Positions 15,605 through 23,249 of a DNA stretch of 30,054 bases are shown in pieces. Numbering within the stretch: the stretch's first letter is position 1; every line of letters starts with the position of its first letter. The position numbers were made by a program, and so were the translations under genes. The DNA is taken from NCBI GenBank assembly GCA_052032335.1, contig JBPEWV010000049.1:1-30054 (forward strand), in the 5' to 3' direction. Under the pieces are notes generated by a model, which saw nothing but the letters and a program-made list of their open reading frames with translations, made no database searches and had not been told where the DNA came from. The DNA comes from Pleionea sp052032335. Its GTDB lineage: Bacteria; Pseudomonadota; Gammaproteobacteria; Enterobacterales; Kangiellaceae.

Positions 15605-17281
15605 ATGAGCAAGGAGTCTCTGGATCAAGCTAAAGAACAGATAGTTGATCTGAAAGTTAAGTATCTGGAACGACTTAAGGAGCAAGTCGAAGAGATTGAA
15701 GAGTTAATTCTTAGTTTGCTGGGGCATTCTGAGCCTCCCAGTGTTTTAGCGAAAATCAAACTAAGTTTTCATAATATTGCTGGCTCCAGTGGTTCTTTTG
15801 GTCTCAGTCGTCTGGGGGCGCACTGTAAGCAAGCTGAGCTTTTGTGCGAAGAGTTGCTTTTAAAGAGTCCCATAAAAATTACCGAAGAACAGGTTACTCG
15901 GTTAATGACCTGCTGGGAGCAGGCGACCAACCTAATGTACGCCGAAAAAGACGAGACCACGTTTCATATCAGTTTAAACGGAAATAATGCGTTTCGAGAA
16001 CTCAAGAAAATTTGGGTCATTGACGATGACGTCTTGCTTACTCACGAATACAAGCGACAGTTCGAGTCTTTTGGCTTTGAAGTCGAAGTGTTCAATCAGC
16101 TAGAGGCCGCCAATCAAGCCGCAAAATCAAGTCACCCCGATGCGATTTTACTCGATGTAATCTTCGACGACGGCCATTTAAACGCATCCGAAGAGCTGAC
16201 ACATTGCACCAATCTTAAGAGCTTAGACTGTCCGATCATCTTCATGTCGGCTTATAACGACTTTGATTCAAGAGTTCGTGCCGTTAAGCAGAATGCAAAA
16301 GGCTATTTTCTAAAGCCTATTTCGATTCCTCACGCAGTCAACTATATGAGGGATTTATACGAACAGATGAATCTGCCGAAAGCTAATGTTCTAATTGTCG
16401 ATGATGACCCTTATTTGGCGAGCCGAATTAGAATTGTTTTAAATGCTGCTGGCTTTAACGCGCACTGCCTCGAAGACCCGCAGAAAATTATCGAAGAAAT
16501 TGATCGGTTGAATGTTAAGTTGGTTTTAATGGACCTGCACATGCCTTATTACAATGGCATTGAACTCGCCGGTGTGATTCGACAGCATGAAAAGTGGCTC
16601 AGGTTACCCATTGTCTTTTTGAGTTCCGAGACCGATCTTGGACTTCAAGCTGAAGCCCTCAATCAGGGAGCTGAAGAGTTCCTTGCCAAACCGGTTAATG
16701 ATATTCAGTTAATTAATACTGTACGAGCCAAGATTCAACGCAGTCGTTCGTTGGAAGACGATGTTTTAGAAGACAATCTTACCGGACTGCTTAAGCACTC
16801 TGTTATTAAAGATGTGACCGTCAGAGAGGTGATGTCGAGTAAGCGTAATAAGATACCTTGTACGCTTATTCTATTCGATATCGATGAGCTGGATCGGGTG
16901 AATAACAATCATGGCTTTAAAGCTGGAAACCTGGTGATTAAATCTTTATCGAATCTGCTGAAGCAAAACTTGAGAAAAACCGATTTTATAGGCCGTTATG
17001 GCGGCGAGGAGTTTGCGTTAGTGCTTTCTAATTGTGATTTGAAAACCGGTAAACAAATCGCAAATAAAGTTATAAATGCCTTCCAGTCAGTTAAGTTTGA
17101 AATCGATGGTAATTCATTCAGTTGCACACTCTCTGGTGGATTATGTTGCACCGATGACTTTGACGGCATCGACGGTGATAATGCTCTGGCCATCGCCACT
17201 ACGGCACTTAACTACGCGAAAAAGTATGGGCGCAACCAACTCGTTAACGCGAGTGACATCATGATTTCGAATATGTATTAG
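15605..17281 (+). CDS. Hpt-REC-REC-GGDEF response regulator / diguanylate cyclase
   Basis: The 558-residue soluble protein should make cyclic di-GMP under phosphorelay control. Domains in order: an Hpt-like helical domain (about 1-110) with phosphoacceptor His56 in FHNIAGSSGSFGL; receiver 1 (about 135-255) with Asp184 in ILLDVIF; receiver 2 (about 260-380) with Asp310 in LVLMDLHMP; and a GGDEF domain (about 390-558) with active-site GGEEF at 466-470. An RKTD sequence five residues before GGEEF matches the inhibitory I-site for product feedback. Start of the cyclase domain is marked by DNLTGLLKH. The ATG at 15605 follows AGGTGG by five bases; the GTG at 15596 would overlap that site. No kinase is adjacent, so the phosphoryl donor is elsewhere. 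The gene is alone on its strand. Confidence 0.94.
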   Translation: MSKESLDQAKEQIVDLKVKYLERLKEQVEEIEELILSLLGHSEPPSVLAKIKLSFHNIAGSSGSFGLSRLGAHCKQAELLCEELLLKSPIKITEEQVTRLMTCWEQATNLMYAEKDETTFHISLNGNNAFRELKKIWVIDDDVLLTHEYKRQFESFGFEVEVFNQLEAANQAAKSSHPDAILLDVIFDDGHLNASEELTHCTNLKSLDCPIIFMSAYNDFDSRVRAVKQNAKGYFLKPISIPHAVNYMRDLYEQMNLPKANVLIVDDDPYLASRIRIVLNAAGFNAHCLEDPQKIIEEIDRLNVKLVLMDLHMPYYNGIELAGVIRQHEKWLRLPIVFLSSETDLGLQAEALNQGAEEFLAKPVNDIQLINTVRAKIQRSRSLEDDVLEDNLTGLLKHSVIKDVTVREVMSSKRNKIPCTLILFDIDELDRVNNNHGFKAGNLVIKSLSNLLKQNLRKTDFIGRYGGEEFALVLSNCDLKTGKQIANKVINAFQSVKFEIDGNSFSCTLSGGLCCTDDFDGIDGDNALAIATTALNYAKKYGRNQLVNASDIMISNMY

Positions 17282-17315
17282 TTAAGGTTTATTAGTTAAG
17301 GTTTATTAGTTTAGG
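17277..17315. repeat. Tandem 14-bp repeat across the stop codon
   Basis: ATTAGTTAAGGTTT occurs twice in direct tandem (17277-17290, 17291-17304) and a third partial copy with one change follows (17305-17315). The first copy contains the TAG stop codon of the diguanylate cyclase gene. Confidence 0.85.
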
Positions 17316-17394
17316 CAAGTGACATAAAACGGTGAAAGTTCTTTGCTTCTTCAGAGAGCCACGGCTTGTTACAGATAAAGGTTAGCTATAAAGA

Positions 17395-17763
17395 TTACTT
17401 GTCTTCCAGCCATTCGATGGCCTTTTCGTACTCTGTGAAGCAATTAAACTCTTCTTTGCCCACATGAACGCTGTATTCGCTCCAAATCTGAGCCAACGTC
17501 AGGTCGAGTTGATCTTTCATTACTGCCGCTGAGCGGTAATTAGCGGGCGCTTTTTTAGCAAAGTTCGCCAGCGTATTTAGATCTTGGTATTGCAACATGG
17601 GCGTCGCATCTCTGTAATCAATAAGAAACGAGAGGCCTTCTGTGTATCGCTGATCCTTGACGATTTTGGCGAATGCTTCTAAAAGTTCTCCGATAAAAAC
17701 CTCACCTTTCCAGGTTAGTTCGACATAGGGCTTGGTCTTGTGAAAGGATATTTCGTAGCTCAT
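17395..17763 (-). CDS. Small cytoplasmic protein, STAS/SpoIIAA-like fold suspected
   Basis: This 122-residue protein has no signal peptide or membrane segment. The alternation of a beta hairpin (YVELTWKGEVFIGELLEAF), a helix, a strand (LSFLIDYRDATP) and further helices resembles SpoIIAA-like/STAS proteins of marine bacteria, but no diagnostic catalytic motif is visible. The start at 17763 has an excellent GGAGGAG upstream; an ATG 16 codons earlier does not. It converges on the diguanylate cyclase gene and may be unrelated to it. STAS-like proteins often act as protein-interaction modules in signalling; that role here is a guess. Confidence 0.75.
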   Translation of the reverse strand: MSYEISFHKTKPYVELTWKGEVFIGELLEAFAKIVKDQRYTEGLSFLIDYRDATPMLQYQDLNTLANFAKKAPANYRSAAVMKDQLDLTLAQIWSEYSVHVGKEEFNCFTEYEKAIEWLEDK

Positions 17764-17959
17764 AGGCTCCTCCCTCGATAAGGTTAGCATATAATAATCC
17801 TTTAGCCTCATTGGTTATTTTTACCGATATTTTCTGCAGAAGTCGATTAATGTGTCGTTTCTATGAGTAATGTGTGGTCCCCATGATTTTGCGTCTTTCT
17901 GCCATGGGTGAGATGTCTAACAGGCGGATTAAAAGAAGGCGGGGAAAACGATAGTTAAG

Positions 17960-17980
17960 TGTGACTGCATAAAAGTCACA
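17960..17980. other. Inverted repeat downstream of the TonB_C-like gene
   Basis: TGTGACT (17960-17966) and AGTCACA (17974-17980) form a 7-bp stem with a 7-base loop. No T tract follows on the minus strand, so it is at best a weak terminator or a 3' end stabiliser. Confidence 0.35.
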
Positions 17981-18001
17981 GAAACTCGATTTTAACTAGA
18001 A

Positions 18002-18397
18002 TCAGCGTTCGAGTTGTATCTTGATGACTTTTTTAGGTTGCACGATGAACTCAGTCAGCCAATCAAAATCGGTTATTTTTTCAGGACTGCCATTCAATAG
18101 AGCGGGTCGGAATACCGCATTTTTAACAAGCTTTGTAACAGTTGTTTCTGCTAGCTCAGCAGGAGAGTACTCAAGTTTTTTGAGGCTTAAAACACGGCCT
18201 TTCTCACTGATATCCAGTTTTACTTTCAAAGTCACTGAAATCTCGGAATTACCCTCAAGTTTGTAGTTCAAAGCCGCTTGATCAAACTTTAGAATTTTCG
18301 GTTCAACCAAGGGTTGCAGTTTCATATCGCTACAGGTTTTACCTGGCCCGCTTGTAACGAGCAAAGTGCAGTAAATCGCAAATAACCATTTACTCAT
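18002..18397 (-). CDS. Small secreted protein with a TonB C-terminal-like domain
   Basis: The 131-residue protein begins with a hydrophobic signal (KWLFAIYCTLLVTSG). It continues with a single domain that resembles the C-terminal fold of TonB: VTLKVKLDISEKGRVLSLK, a helix, then VKNAVFRPALLNG. It lacks the Pro-rich spacer, so it is not a full TonB. I use the ATG at 18397 because it overlaps the stop of rnt as ATGAGTAA, a common coupled-translation arrangement; ATG codons at 18406 and 18424 are alternatives without a better ribosome site. Periplasmic location is predicted if the signal is cleaved. Function is unknown; it may be a partial partner of a TonB system or a stand-alone binding domain. 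Confidence 0.72.
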   Translation of the reverse strand: MSKWLFAIYCTLLVTSGPGKTCSDMKLQPLVEPKILKFDQAALNYKLEGNSEISVTLKVKLDISEKGRVLSLKKLEYSPAELAETTVTKLVKNAVFRPALLNGSPEKITDFDWLTEFIVQPKKVIKIQLER

Positions 18398-19028
18398 TGG
18401 TTTCATTCTTGTCGTTGTCTTCATTCAATGGCCATCCGCCCAGTGACTGATATCGATTGATCATGGTGCAAAAGAGATCGGCTGTTTTCTCGGTATCATA
18501 GAGAGCGGAATGAGCTTCGTTATTATCGAAGCCGACGCCTGAAACATCGCAGGCCTTGGCTAACACCGTTTGACCGTAGCAAAGCGCTGCCAGTGCGGCG
18601 GTGTCGAAGGTTGAGAATGGATGAAAAGGATTTCGTTTAATGTTATTTCTCTCAGCCGCCATTTTAACAAAGTTTAAGTCGAAGGTTGGGTTATGGCCGA
18701 CCAAAATCGAACGTTGGCACGAAGCCTCTTTTTGAGCTTTGCGTACAAATTTGAATAATTCTTTGATTACCGTCGTTTCGTTGATTGCACCGCGTAAAGG
18801 ATTGTGCGGATCAATGCCGGTAACGTCTAAAGCCGCCTGTTCGATATTGGCGCCCGCAAAAGGTTCGACATGCTCGTGAAATGTCTCGTGTTTTACTAGT
18901 TGCCCGGCATCGTCAAACTTCAAAGTGACGGCGGCAATTTCCAGGAGTGCATCGGTTTCGTGGTTAAAACCACCGGTTTCTACATCCACAACCACCGGGT
19001 AAAACCCTCGAAATCGTTTTGATAGCAT
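18390..19028 (-). CDS. rnt: Ribonuclease T
   Basis: RNase T trims 3' ends of tRNA and other stable RNAs in the cytoplasm. The protein is clearly this DEDDh exonuclease: RFRGFYPVVVDVETGGF contains the first Asp and Glu (residues 15 and 17 from the chosen start), GHNPTFDLNF the second Asp (117), and AHSALYDTE the His (173) and last Asp (178). KRNPFHPFSTFDTAALA and LGGWPL near the end are typical of RNase T. I chose the ATG at 19028 because GAG lies five bases before it and the length (212) is normal; ATGs at 19040 and 19058 are possible. It overlaps the TonB_C-like gene by eight bases and is divergent from motY. Confidence 0.95.
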   Translation of the reverse strand: MLSKRFRGFYPVVVDVETGGFNHETDALLEIAAVTLKFDDAGQLVKHETFHEHVEPFAGANIEQAALDVTGIDPHNPLRGAINETTVIKELFKFVRKAQKEASCQRSILVGHNPTFDLNFVKMAAERNNIKRNPFHPFSTFDTAALAALCYGQTVLAKACDVSGVGFDNNEAHSALYDTEKTADLFCTMINRYQSLGGWPLNEDNDKNETNE

Positions 19029-19249
19029 AGCGTCTCTCATAGTGTGTTGAGGGCGCATTGTCGTATATTTTGACGGCGAGCTCCAGCCATATCCTGAAAT
19101 TACTGTTTTCTTGGGCGGTTGATTGAAAGCATTCCTTAAGTTGGGCGATTTGAGGCCGATAAAACGAATGTAAGGCTTTATTTCGATAGGGTTGCTTAAT
19201 TAAACAGCCCACTAATTAACCGAAAAACAGTGACTTAATTGAGATAGCT

Positions 19250-20146
19250 ATGAAAAGCGCCATGAAACGGACACCTTTGATTTGGGTTCTGAAATTTTTC
19301 TGTCTGCTGCCAGTGGCGGTATTGGCCGAATTTCGAACCTATCAGGCCGACATTGATCAGTCGAATTGGCAGTTTGACGGCAATCCTGTACGTTGCGAGT
19401 TAAAGCATAATATTCCACGCTACGGTGAAGCTGTGTTTTTTGCTAAAGCGAGCAGAACGCCCAATATGGCTTTTGTCCTCGACAGTATGAGAAATCGTCT
19501 GGAAACCAATAAGTTGATTGAGGTTCGTGCCATCGCACCCAGCTGGCGACCCGGCAAACGTGCTGCACAGCTTGATGCCGTCGGTGCCATTCCGGGTGAA
19601 AAGACTCTGAATATCATTAACGAATCGGCCTGGAAATTGTTAATCGCCTTAGAGCAGGGGATGAACCCGGCCTTTTATTATCGAGACTTTAAAGACGACC
19701 GGGACCGAGTGGCCATTGCATTATCGGCGGTTAATTTTCAGTCGGTTTATGACGATTTTTTAGGCTGTGTTGAGTCGTTGCTGCGCTACGATTTCTGGGA
19801 AATCCAGCATACCATGGTTCATTTCGGTTTTAACAAGTCGAATTTAACCACCGAGGATCGTCGTAAACTGGACGTACTAGCGACGTTTTTAAAGCACGAC
19901 GCCGACATTCAGGTGGTGTTGATCGAAGGGCATACCGACAGTATCGCTTTTCGTCGTTACAACAAGGCTTTGGGACAGCGTCGAGCTAACTCGGTTAAAC
20001 AGTATCTGGTGGAGCAAGGCGTTAAGCCGCAAAAAATCATCACTCGCTCACACGGAGAGAGACGGCCTTTAGAAAGTAATCACACAGCTGAAGGGCGAGC
20101 TCTGAATCGACGAGTATTTATTACGCTCAGTAAAACAGAAACCTGA
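19250..20146 (+). CDS. motY: MotY, T-ring protein of the sodium-driven flagellar motor
   Basis: The 298-residue protein has a signal peptide (cleavage likely after VLA, residue 26). An N-terminal domain follows, about 27-180, with Cys49 and Cys173. These lie at mature positions 23 and 147, consistent with the disulfide known in Vibrio MotY. A C-terminal OmpA-like peptidoglycan-binding domain carries VVLIEGHTDSIAFRRYNKALGQRRANSVKQYL. MotY joins MotX in the periplasmic T ring that holds PomAB stators around the polar flagellar basal body. The gene is divergent from rnt, an arrangement also known in Vibrio. The N-terminal domain and the genomic position separate it from Pal and other OmpA proteins. 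No other flagellar genes are present here. Confidence 0.9.
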   Translation: MKSAMKRTPLIWVLKFFCLLPVAVLAEFRTYQADIDQSNWQFDGNPVRCELKHNIPRYGEAVFFAKASRTPNMAFVLDSMRNRLETNKLIEVRAIAPSWRPGKRAAQLDAVGAIPGEKTLNIINESAWKLLIALEQGMNPAFYYRDFKDDRDRVAIALSAVNFQSVYDDFLGCVESLLRYDFWEIQHTMVHFGFNKSNLTTEDRRKLDVLATFLKHDADIQVVLIEGHTDSIAFRRYNKALGQRRANSVKQYLVEQGVKPQKIITRSHGERRPLESNHTAEGRALNRRVFITLSKTET

Positions 20147-20210
20147 GAACAACGAAACACTCCCTGAGTAGCCTGTCGAAAGAGCATTAAATATAATTCA
20201 TCAGGCGATT

Positions 20211-20240
20211 GATTCGGTGTGTTCAGTCGAATCGTTTTTT
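20211..20240 (+). terminator. Weak intrinsic terminator after motY
   Basis: GATTCG (20211-20216) pairs with CGAATC (20228-20233) across an 11-base loop and is followed by TTTTTT (20235-20240). The stem is short. The remainder of 20147-20386 shows no gene. Confidence 0.45.
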
Positions 20241-20386
20241 GGACTAATATTTCCTGGAATGATTAGCTCATCTTGATTTAAACTTGCTGAACAGGGTTGT
20301 TTGGCTGAGCACCAATTCGCAGAATAAAATCAAGCCAATTCCCTAAGTGGATTTCATTAGAAAAAGAATTATCAGGAAGACCATTT

Positions 20387-21082
20387 ATGTTCGATTTTGA
20401 CGGCATCGAAAATCTGCTACGTCGGTCGTTTGACGACTTTCGTTTATCCAATGAAGAAAAACATCTAATTCGGCTTCAACTTAAAGACGTGGAAGGTCCC
20501 GAAGTTCTAAATTTTACGCGAAACCAAGCTTTTAAGATTGCCAAGTCGCATATTGCGAATCATTCAGAGCATCACGCACAGGCTTTAAAATGGGTTGAAG
20601 CGATAGTCAAAACCCTTGATGTATTGCGCCAGGGATTTGACACCAGTAAGTCATCCGTGGCCTTTTTCAGCCCCGGAAACCATTGCGTCGATAAGATTAT
20701 TGCGTTGTTAAAAAAAGCAACTCAATCTGTCGATATATGTGTTTTTACCATTTCAGACGACCGAATTAGCGGCGCAATTCTTGATGCTCATAAACGTGGC
20801 GTAGCAGTGCGGATTATTTCGGACAACCATAAGTCGGAAGATATGGGCAGTGATATTGAGTACCTTAAAGAAAAAGGCGTGAACATAATTATGGATGCCA
20901 GTCATAATCACATGCACCATAAGTTTGCCGTGTTTGATAAAGAGGTACTTTTAAACGGAAGTTTTAACTGGACGCGAAGTGCCACGCGATACAATCAGGA
21001 AAACATAGTTCTTCATTACGACAAGCCATTGATCAAACAATTTCAAAAAGAATTTGAAAAACTTTGGCTCGAATTTTCGTGA
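20387..21082 (+). CDS. Phospholipase D-like protein with a single HKD motif
   Basis: The 231-residue protein has an N-terminal helical region (about 1-85) followed by one phospholipase D-type domain (about 90-231). The catalytic HxKxxxxD is His177, Lys179 and Asp184 in HHKFAVFDK. NGSFNWTRSA follows it, supplying the usual Ser and Asn. Single-HKD proteins act as dimers; known relatives include Nuc-type nucleases and mitochondrial PLD6, so the substrate may be nucleic acid or phospholipid. There is no signal peptide, which separates it from secreted Nuc. AGGA (20374-20377) precedes the ATG. A small conserved gene follows 20 bases after the stop and is probably cotranscribed. Catalytic class is sure; substrate is not. 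Confidence 0.88.
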   Translation: MFDFDGIENLLRRSFDDFRLSNEEKHLIRLQLKDVEGPEVLNFTRNQAFKIAKSHIANHSEHHAQALKWVEAIVKTLDVLRQGFDTSKSSVAFFSPGNHCVDKIIALLKKATQSVDICVFTISDDRISGAILDAHKRGVAVRIISDNHKSEDMGSDIEYLKEKGVNIIMDASHNHMHHKFAVFDKEVLLNGSFNWTRSATRYNQENIVLHYDKPLIKQFQKEFEKLWLEFS

Positions 21083-21102
21083 TTATTTAGAGTGACAAAC
21101 CC

Positions 21103-21456
21103 TTGCGTAAAACGGACAAAAAACGAGAAAACCAAATAAGAGATGCTTTAACACAAGCCTGCGATCGACTTTTGAAGTATGATATGGGGTTCTGTTGGTT
21201 AACTCATCGGGTTGATTACGATCGTTTTCCGCAGTCACTCTTTGTTATTTGCATCTTTGAAAATCAACAATCGATTGACAATCTTCGGTTGCAACATCAA
21301 GAGCAATTCGTTTACTCGGTAATCAACGATAAACTGAGTCAGATTGGTATCAAGCTTAAATCCATCGCTTCTCATGTGCAGCTGGACTCTGAAGAGGCGT
21401 GTGAGGCAGAACATGATGGTAACTGGGCATTGCGGCTTCAAGACCGACTAAACTGA
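21103..21456 (+). CDS. Conserved small cytoplasmic protein with a TTG start
   Basis: The 117-residue protein opens with MRKTDKKRENQIRDALTQACD. That matches my memory of a conserved gammaproteobacterial family often labelled, loosely, as a Fis-family regulator. I see no convincing Fis helix-turn-helix at its C-terminus, so I do not adopt that function. The start is TTG at 21103; the next in-frame Met is 27 codons on and would lose the conserved beginning. A GAGTGA ribosome site lies upstream. It follows the phospholipase D-like gene closely. Other visible features are a WLTHRVDYDRFPQSLFVICIF segment and a DSEEACEAEHDGNW tail. Function unknown. Confidence 0.78.
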   Translation: MRKTDKKRENQIRDALTQACDRLLKYDMGFCWLTHRVDYDRFPQSLFVICIFENQQSIDNLRLQHQEQFVYSVINDKLSQIGIKLKSIASHVQLDSEEACEAEHDGNWALRLQDRLN

Positions 21457-21517
21457 ACAGAGCGAACTAATACACGACTTACCCTAAAATAAGTAAGCTA
21501 ATATGGAAAAGTGAGTG

Positions 21518-22000
21518 ATGGAAAGTGAGAGTAAGATTGAGATAAAACCAACCGCAGCGAATTCAACCATTATAACGCTACTGCGTTCGCAATCGTTGCC
21601 GGTTGATGATTTAAGTGATAATTCATGCGTCACTTTATTCGCTGCCCGTGCGAGTTCGATTGGTGTTGAAAACTTGGAAGACAACGAATGCGACGAATGC
21701 ATTGTCGGTCTGGTCGGAATCGAACGTTTCAACACTTCTGCGCTTTTGCGATCTCTAGTCACCGATCCTAAGGTGCGGGGAAAAGGGTACGCCAAAGAAT
21801 TGGTTACGTTTAGTGAAAACTGGTCGAAGCAACAGGGCATTAGCAAACTTTTCTTGCTGACGACAACCGCTGATAAATTCTTCAGTCGACTGGGTTACAC
21901 GTCGATAACCAGAGAGTTGGCCCCTCCTGAAATTGCGCGCAGCGAACAGTTTTCCAATCTATGCCCCGGCTCCGCAGTTTTTATGATGAAAGAGCTTTAA
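21518..22000 (+). CDS. GNAT acetyltransferase resembling ArsN2
   Basis: The 160-residue protein has the GNAT acetyl-CoA-binding signature in LLRSLVTDPKVRGKGYAKEL, where R-G-K-G-Y-A is the P loop. It also has ArsN2-like landmarks: SLPVDDL near the N-terminus, KLFLLTTTADKFFSRLGY, a PPEIARSEQFSNLCPGSA segment and a final MMKEL. ArsN2-like proteins are often found in arsenic resistance operons, but no arsenic gene is nearby, so a different acceptor is possible. An internal EDNECDECIVG adds two Cys in a loop. The ATG at 21518 is preferred to the GTG one codon earlier. Assignment to GNAT is firm; ArsN2 function is tentative. Confidence 0.82.
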   Translation: MESESKIEIKPTAANSTIITLLRSQSLPVDDLSDNSCVTLFAARASSIGVENLEDNECDECIVGLVGIERFNTSALLRSLVTDPKVRGKGYAKELVTFSENWSKQQGISKLFLLTTTADKFFSRLGYTSITRELAPPEIARSEQFSNLCPGSAVFMMKEL

Positions 22001-22137
22001 CTCACCTTGTTTCTAATCGATCACTACAACAAAGTGATAACTTGCAATTAAATCTTGACTTGGCAGTTGGCAGCAAAGTCAAAAATTTAAACTGGGTTAA
22101 AAAAGCTGATTGTTACACTGGCCAAGTAGATTAAGTG

Positions 22138-22566
22138 CTAATTTAAGTGTTTTTTTATCGCTTCAATGTATTGTGCGTCAGAAGGTGGTCGTCGTAGTTG
22201 TTGCGCTTGCCACATGCATTCGGCCAGTGCGTTCATTAAACAGTGTTGCGCTTCGTGTTCAGAATTAAATTTTTTTACCGCTTCTTGGTAAAATGCTCGA
22301 ATGCCTGCTGGTCGTTGAGTAGAAAGCTGCTCGTGTAAAGCTATGTGCAATGACATGTGCAAAAATGGATTGGTATCTCCCAGTTCGGGAAAGTAATCTT
22401 TATTTAAGTTGGCCTCAGGGTTTTTTAAAATACCATGATATTCTTTGTGCCGATCGATGACTTGGGCAACTTGCAATTCTAATGGAGACAAAACAGAGTT
22501 TCGTTGAACTTTTTGCCAGACATCGAAAAATTGTTGTCTCAGTTGTGCGCGGTCGCTTCCATACAT
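22138..22566 (-). CDS. DUF1841 family protein
   Basis: The 142-residue cytoplasmic protein matches the DUF1841 family: an opening MYGSDRAQLRQQFFDVWQK, then PLELQVAQVIDRHKEYH, and a central HMSLHIALHEQL with several His that could bind metal. It starts five bases after the stop of nth on the same strand and is almost surely cotranscribed with it. The nth-DUF1841 pair recurs in gammaproteobacteria such as Pseudomonas, from memory. No biochemical role is established, but the pairing suggests a link with DNA repair or metal handling. Confidence 0.87.
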   Translation of the reverse strand: MYGSDRAQLRQQFFDVWQKVQRNSVLSPLELQVAQVIDRHKEYHGILKNPEANLNKDYFPELGDTNPFLHMSLHIALHEQLSTQRPAGIRAFYQEAVKKFNSEHEAQHCLMNALAECMWQAQQLRRPPSDAQYIEAIKKHLN

Positions 22567-22571
22567 GTTCG

Positions 22572-23207
22572 TTACACTTCTGTTTTCTGTTTAAACTCGC
22601 ACAAATCTTCAATGATGCACGACCCGCAGCGCGGTTTGCGTGCGACACAAGTATATCGGCCATGAAGAATGAGCCAATGATGAGCGTCAATCAAATAATC
22701 TTTGGGGACGAACTTTAACAGTTTTTTCTCGACTTCCAATACGGTTTTGCCAGGGGCAATTTTTGTTCGATTTGAAACGCGATAGATGTGCGTATCGACG
22801 GCCATGGTTGGCTGACCAAAGGCTGTATTTAACACTACATTGGCAGTTTTACGACCGACACCGGGCAAGGCTTCGAGCGCCTCGCGTGAGTCAGGCACTT
22901 CGGAGTTGTGCTGGTCGATAAGGGCTTTACAAGTTTTGATAACATTTTCAGCTTTGGCATTATAAAGCCCGATGGTTTTAATGTATTCCTTCAACCCGTC
23001 GACGCCTAAAGCGTAGATGGCTTCTGGCGTATTGGCGACGGGGTAAAGCTTGCGTGTGGCCTTGTTCACACCGACATCGGTGGCTTGTGCAGACAATATG
23101 ACCGCGATCAACAATTCGAATGGCGTTGAGTATTCCAGCTCGGTTGTTGGTTCGGGGTTATTTTCTTTGAACCGCCGAAAAATTTCTTCCCGTTTTACTT
23201 TGTTCAT
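22572..23207 (-). CDS. nth: Endonuclease III
   Basis: This 211-residue base-excision repair enzyme removes oxidised pyrimidines and nicks the abasic site. The helix-hairpin-helix LPGVGRKTANVV has the catalytic Lys120, and Asp138 lies in AVDTH. The [4Fe-4S] cluster is bound by Cys187, Cys194, Cys197 and Cys203. These positions equal those of E. coli Nth. In many gammaproteobacteria nth ends the rnf operon; here it is followed by a DUF1841 gene, and hutI lies upstream after a 42-base gap. No clear Shine-Dalgarno sequence precedes the ATG. Confidence 0.97.
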   Translation of the reverse strand: MNKVKREEIFRRFKENNPEPTTELEYSTPFELLIAVILSAQATDVGVNKATRKLYPVANTPEAIYALGVDGLKEYIKTIGLYNAKAENVIKTCKALIDQHNSEVPDSREALEALPGVGRKTANVVLNTAFGQPTMAVDTHIYRVSNRTKIAPGKTVLEVEKKLLKFVPKDYLIDAHHWLILHGRYTCVARKPRCGSCIIEDLCEFKQKTEV

Positions 23208-23249
23208 AAAATTTGCTTTTATTTTGTTCGTATTGTTATTGGTTACTGA

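Noticed and set aside
17960..17980. TGTGACT...AGTCACA as a CRP-type site
   Set aside because: The TGTGA and TCACA arms are 11 bases apart, not the six required, and the site lies downstream of the nearest gene, not upstream of a promoter.
19250..20146. Reading the OmpA-domain protein as Pal or a generic outer-membrane porin
   Set aside because: It has no lipobox and no barrel. The N-terminal domain with two Cys and the position next to rnt fit MotY better.
21103..21456. A Fis-type DNA-binding regulator label for the small TTG-start protein
   Set aside because: I could not see a Fis-like helix-turn-helix at the C-terminus, so the common database label is not supported.
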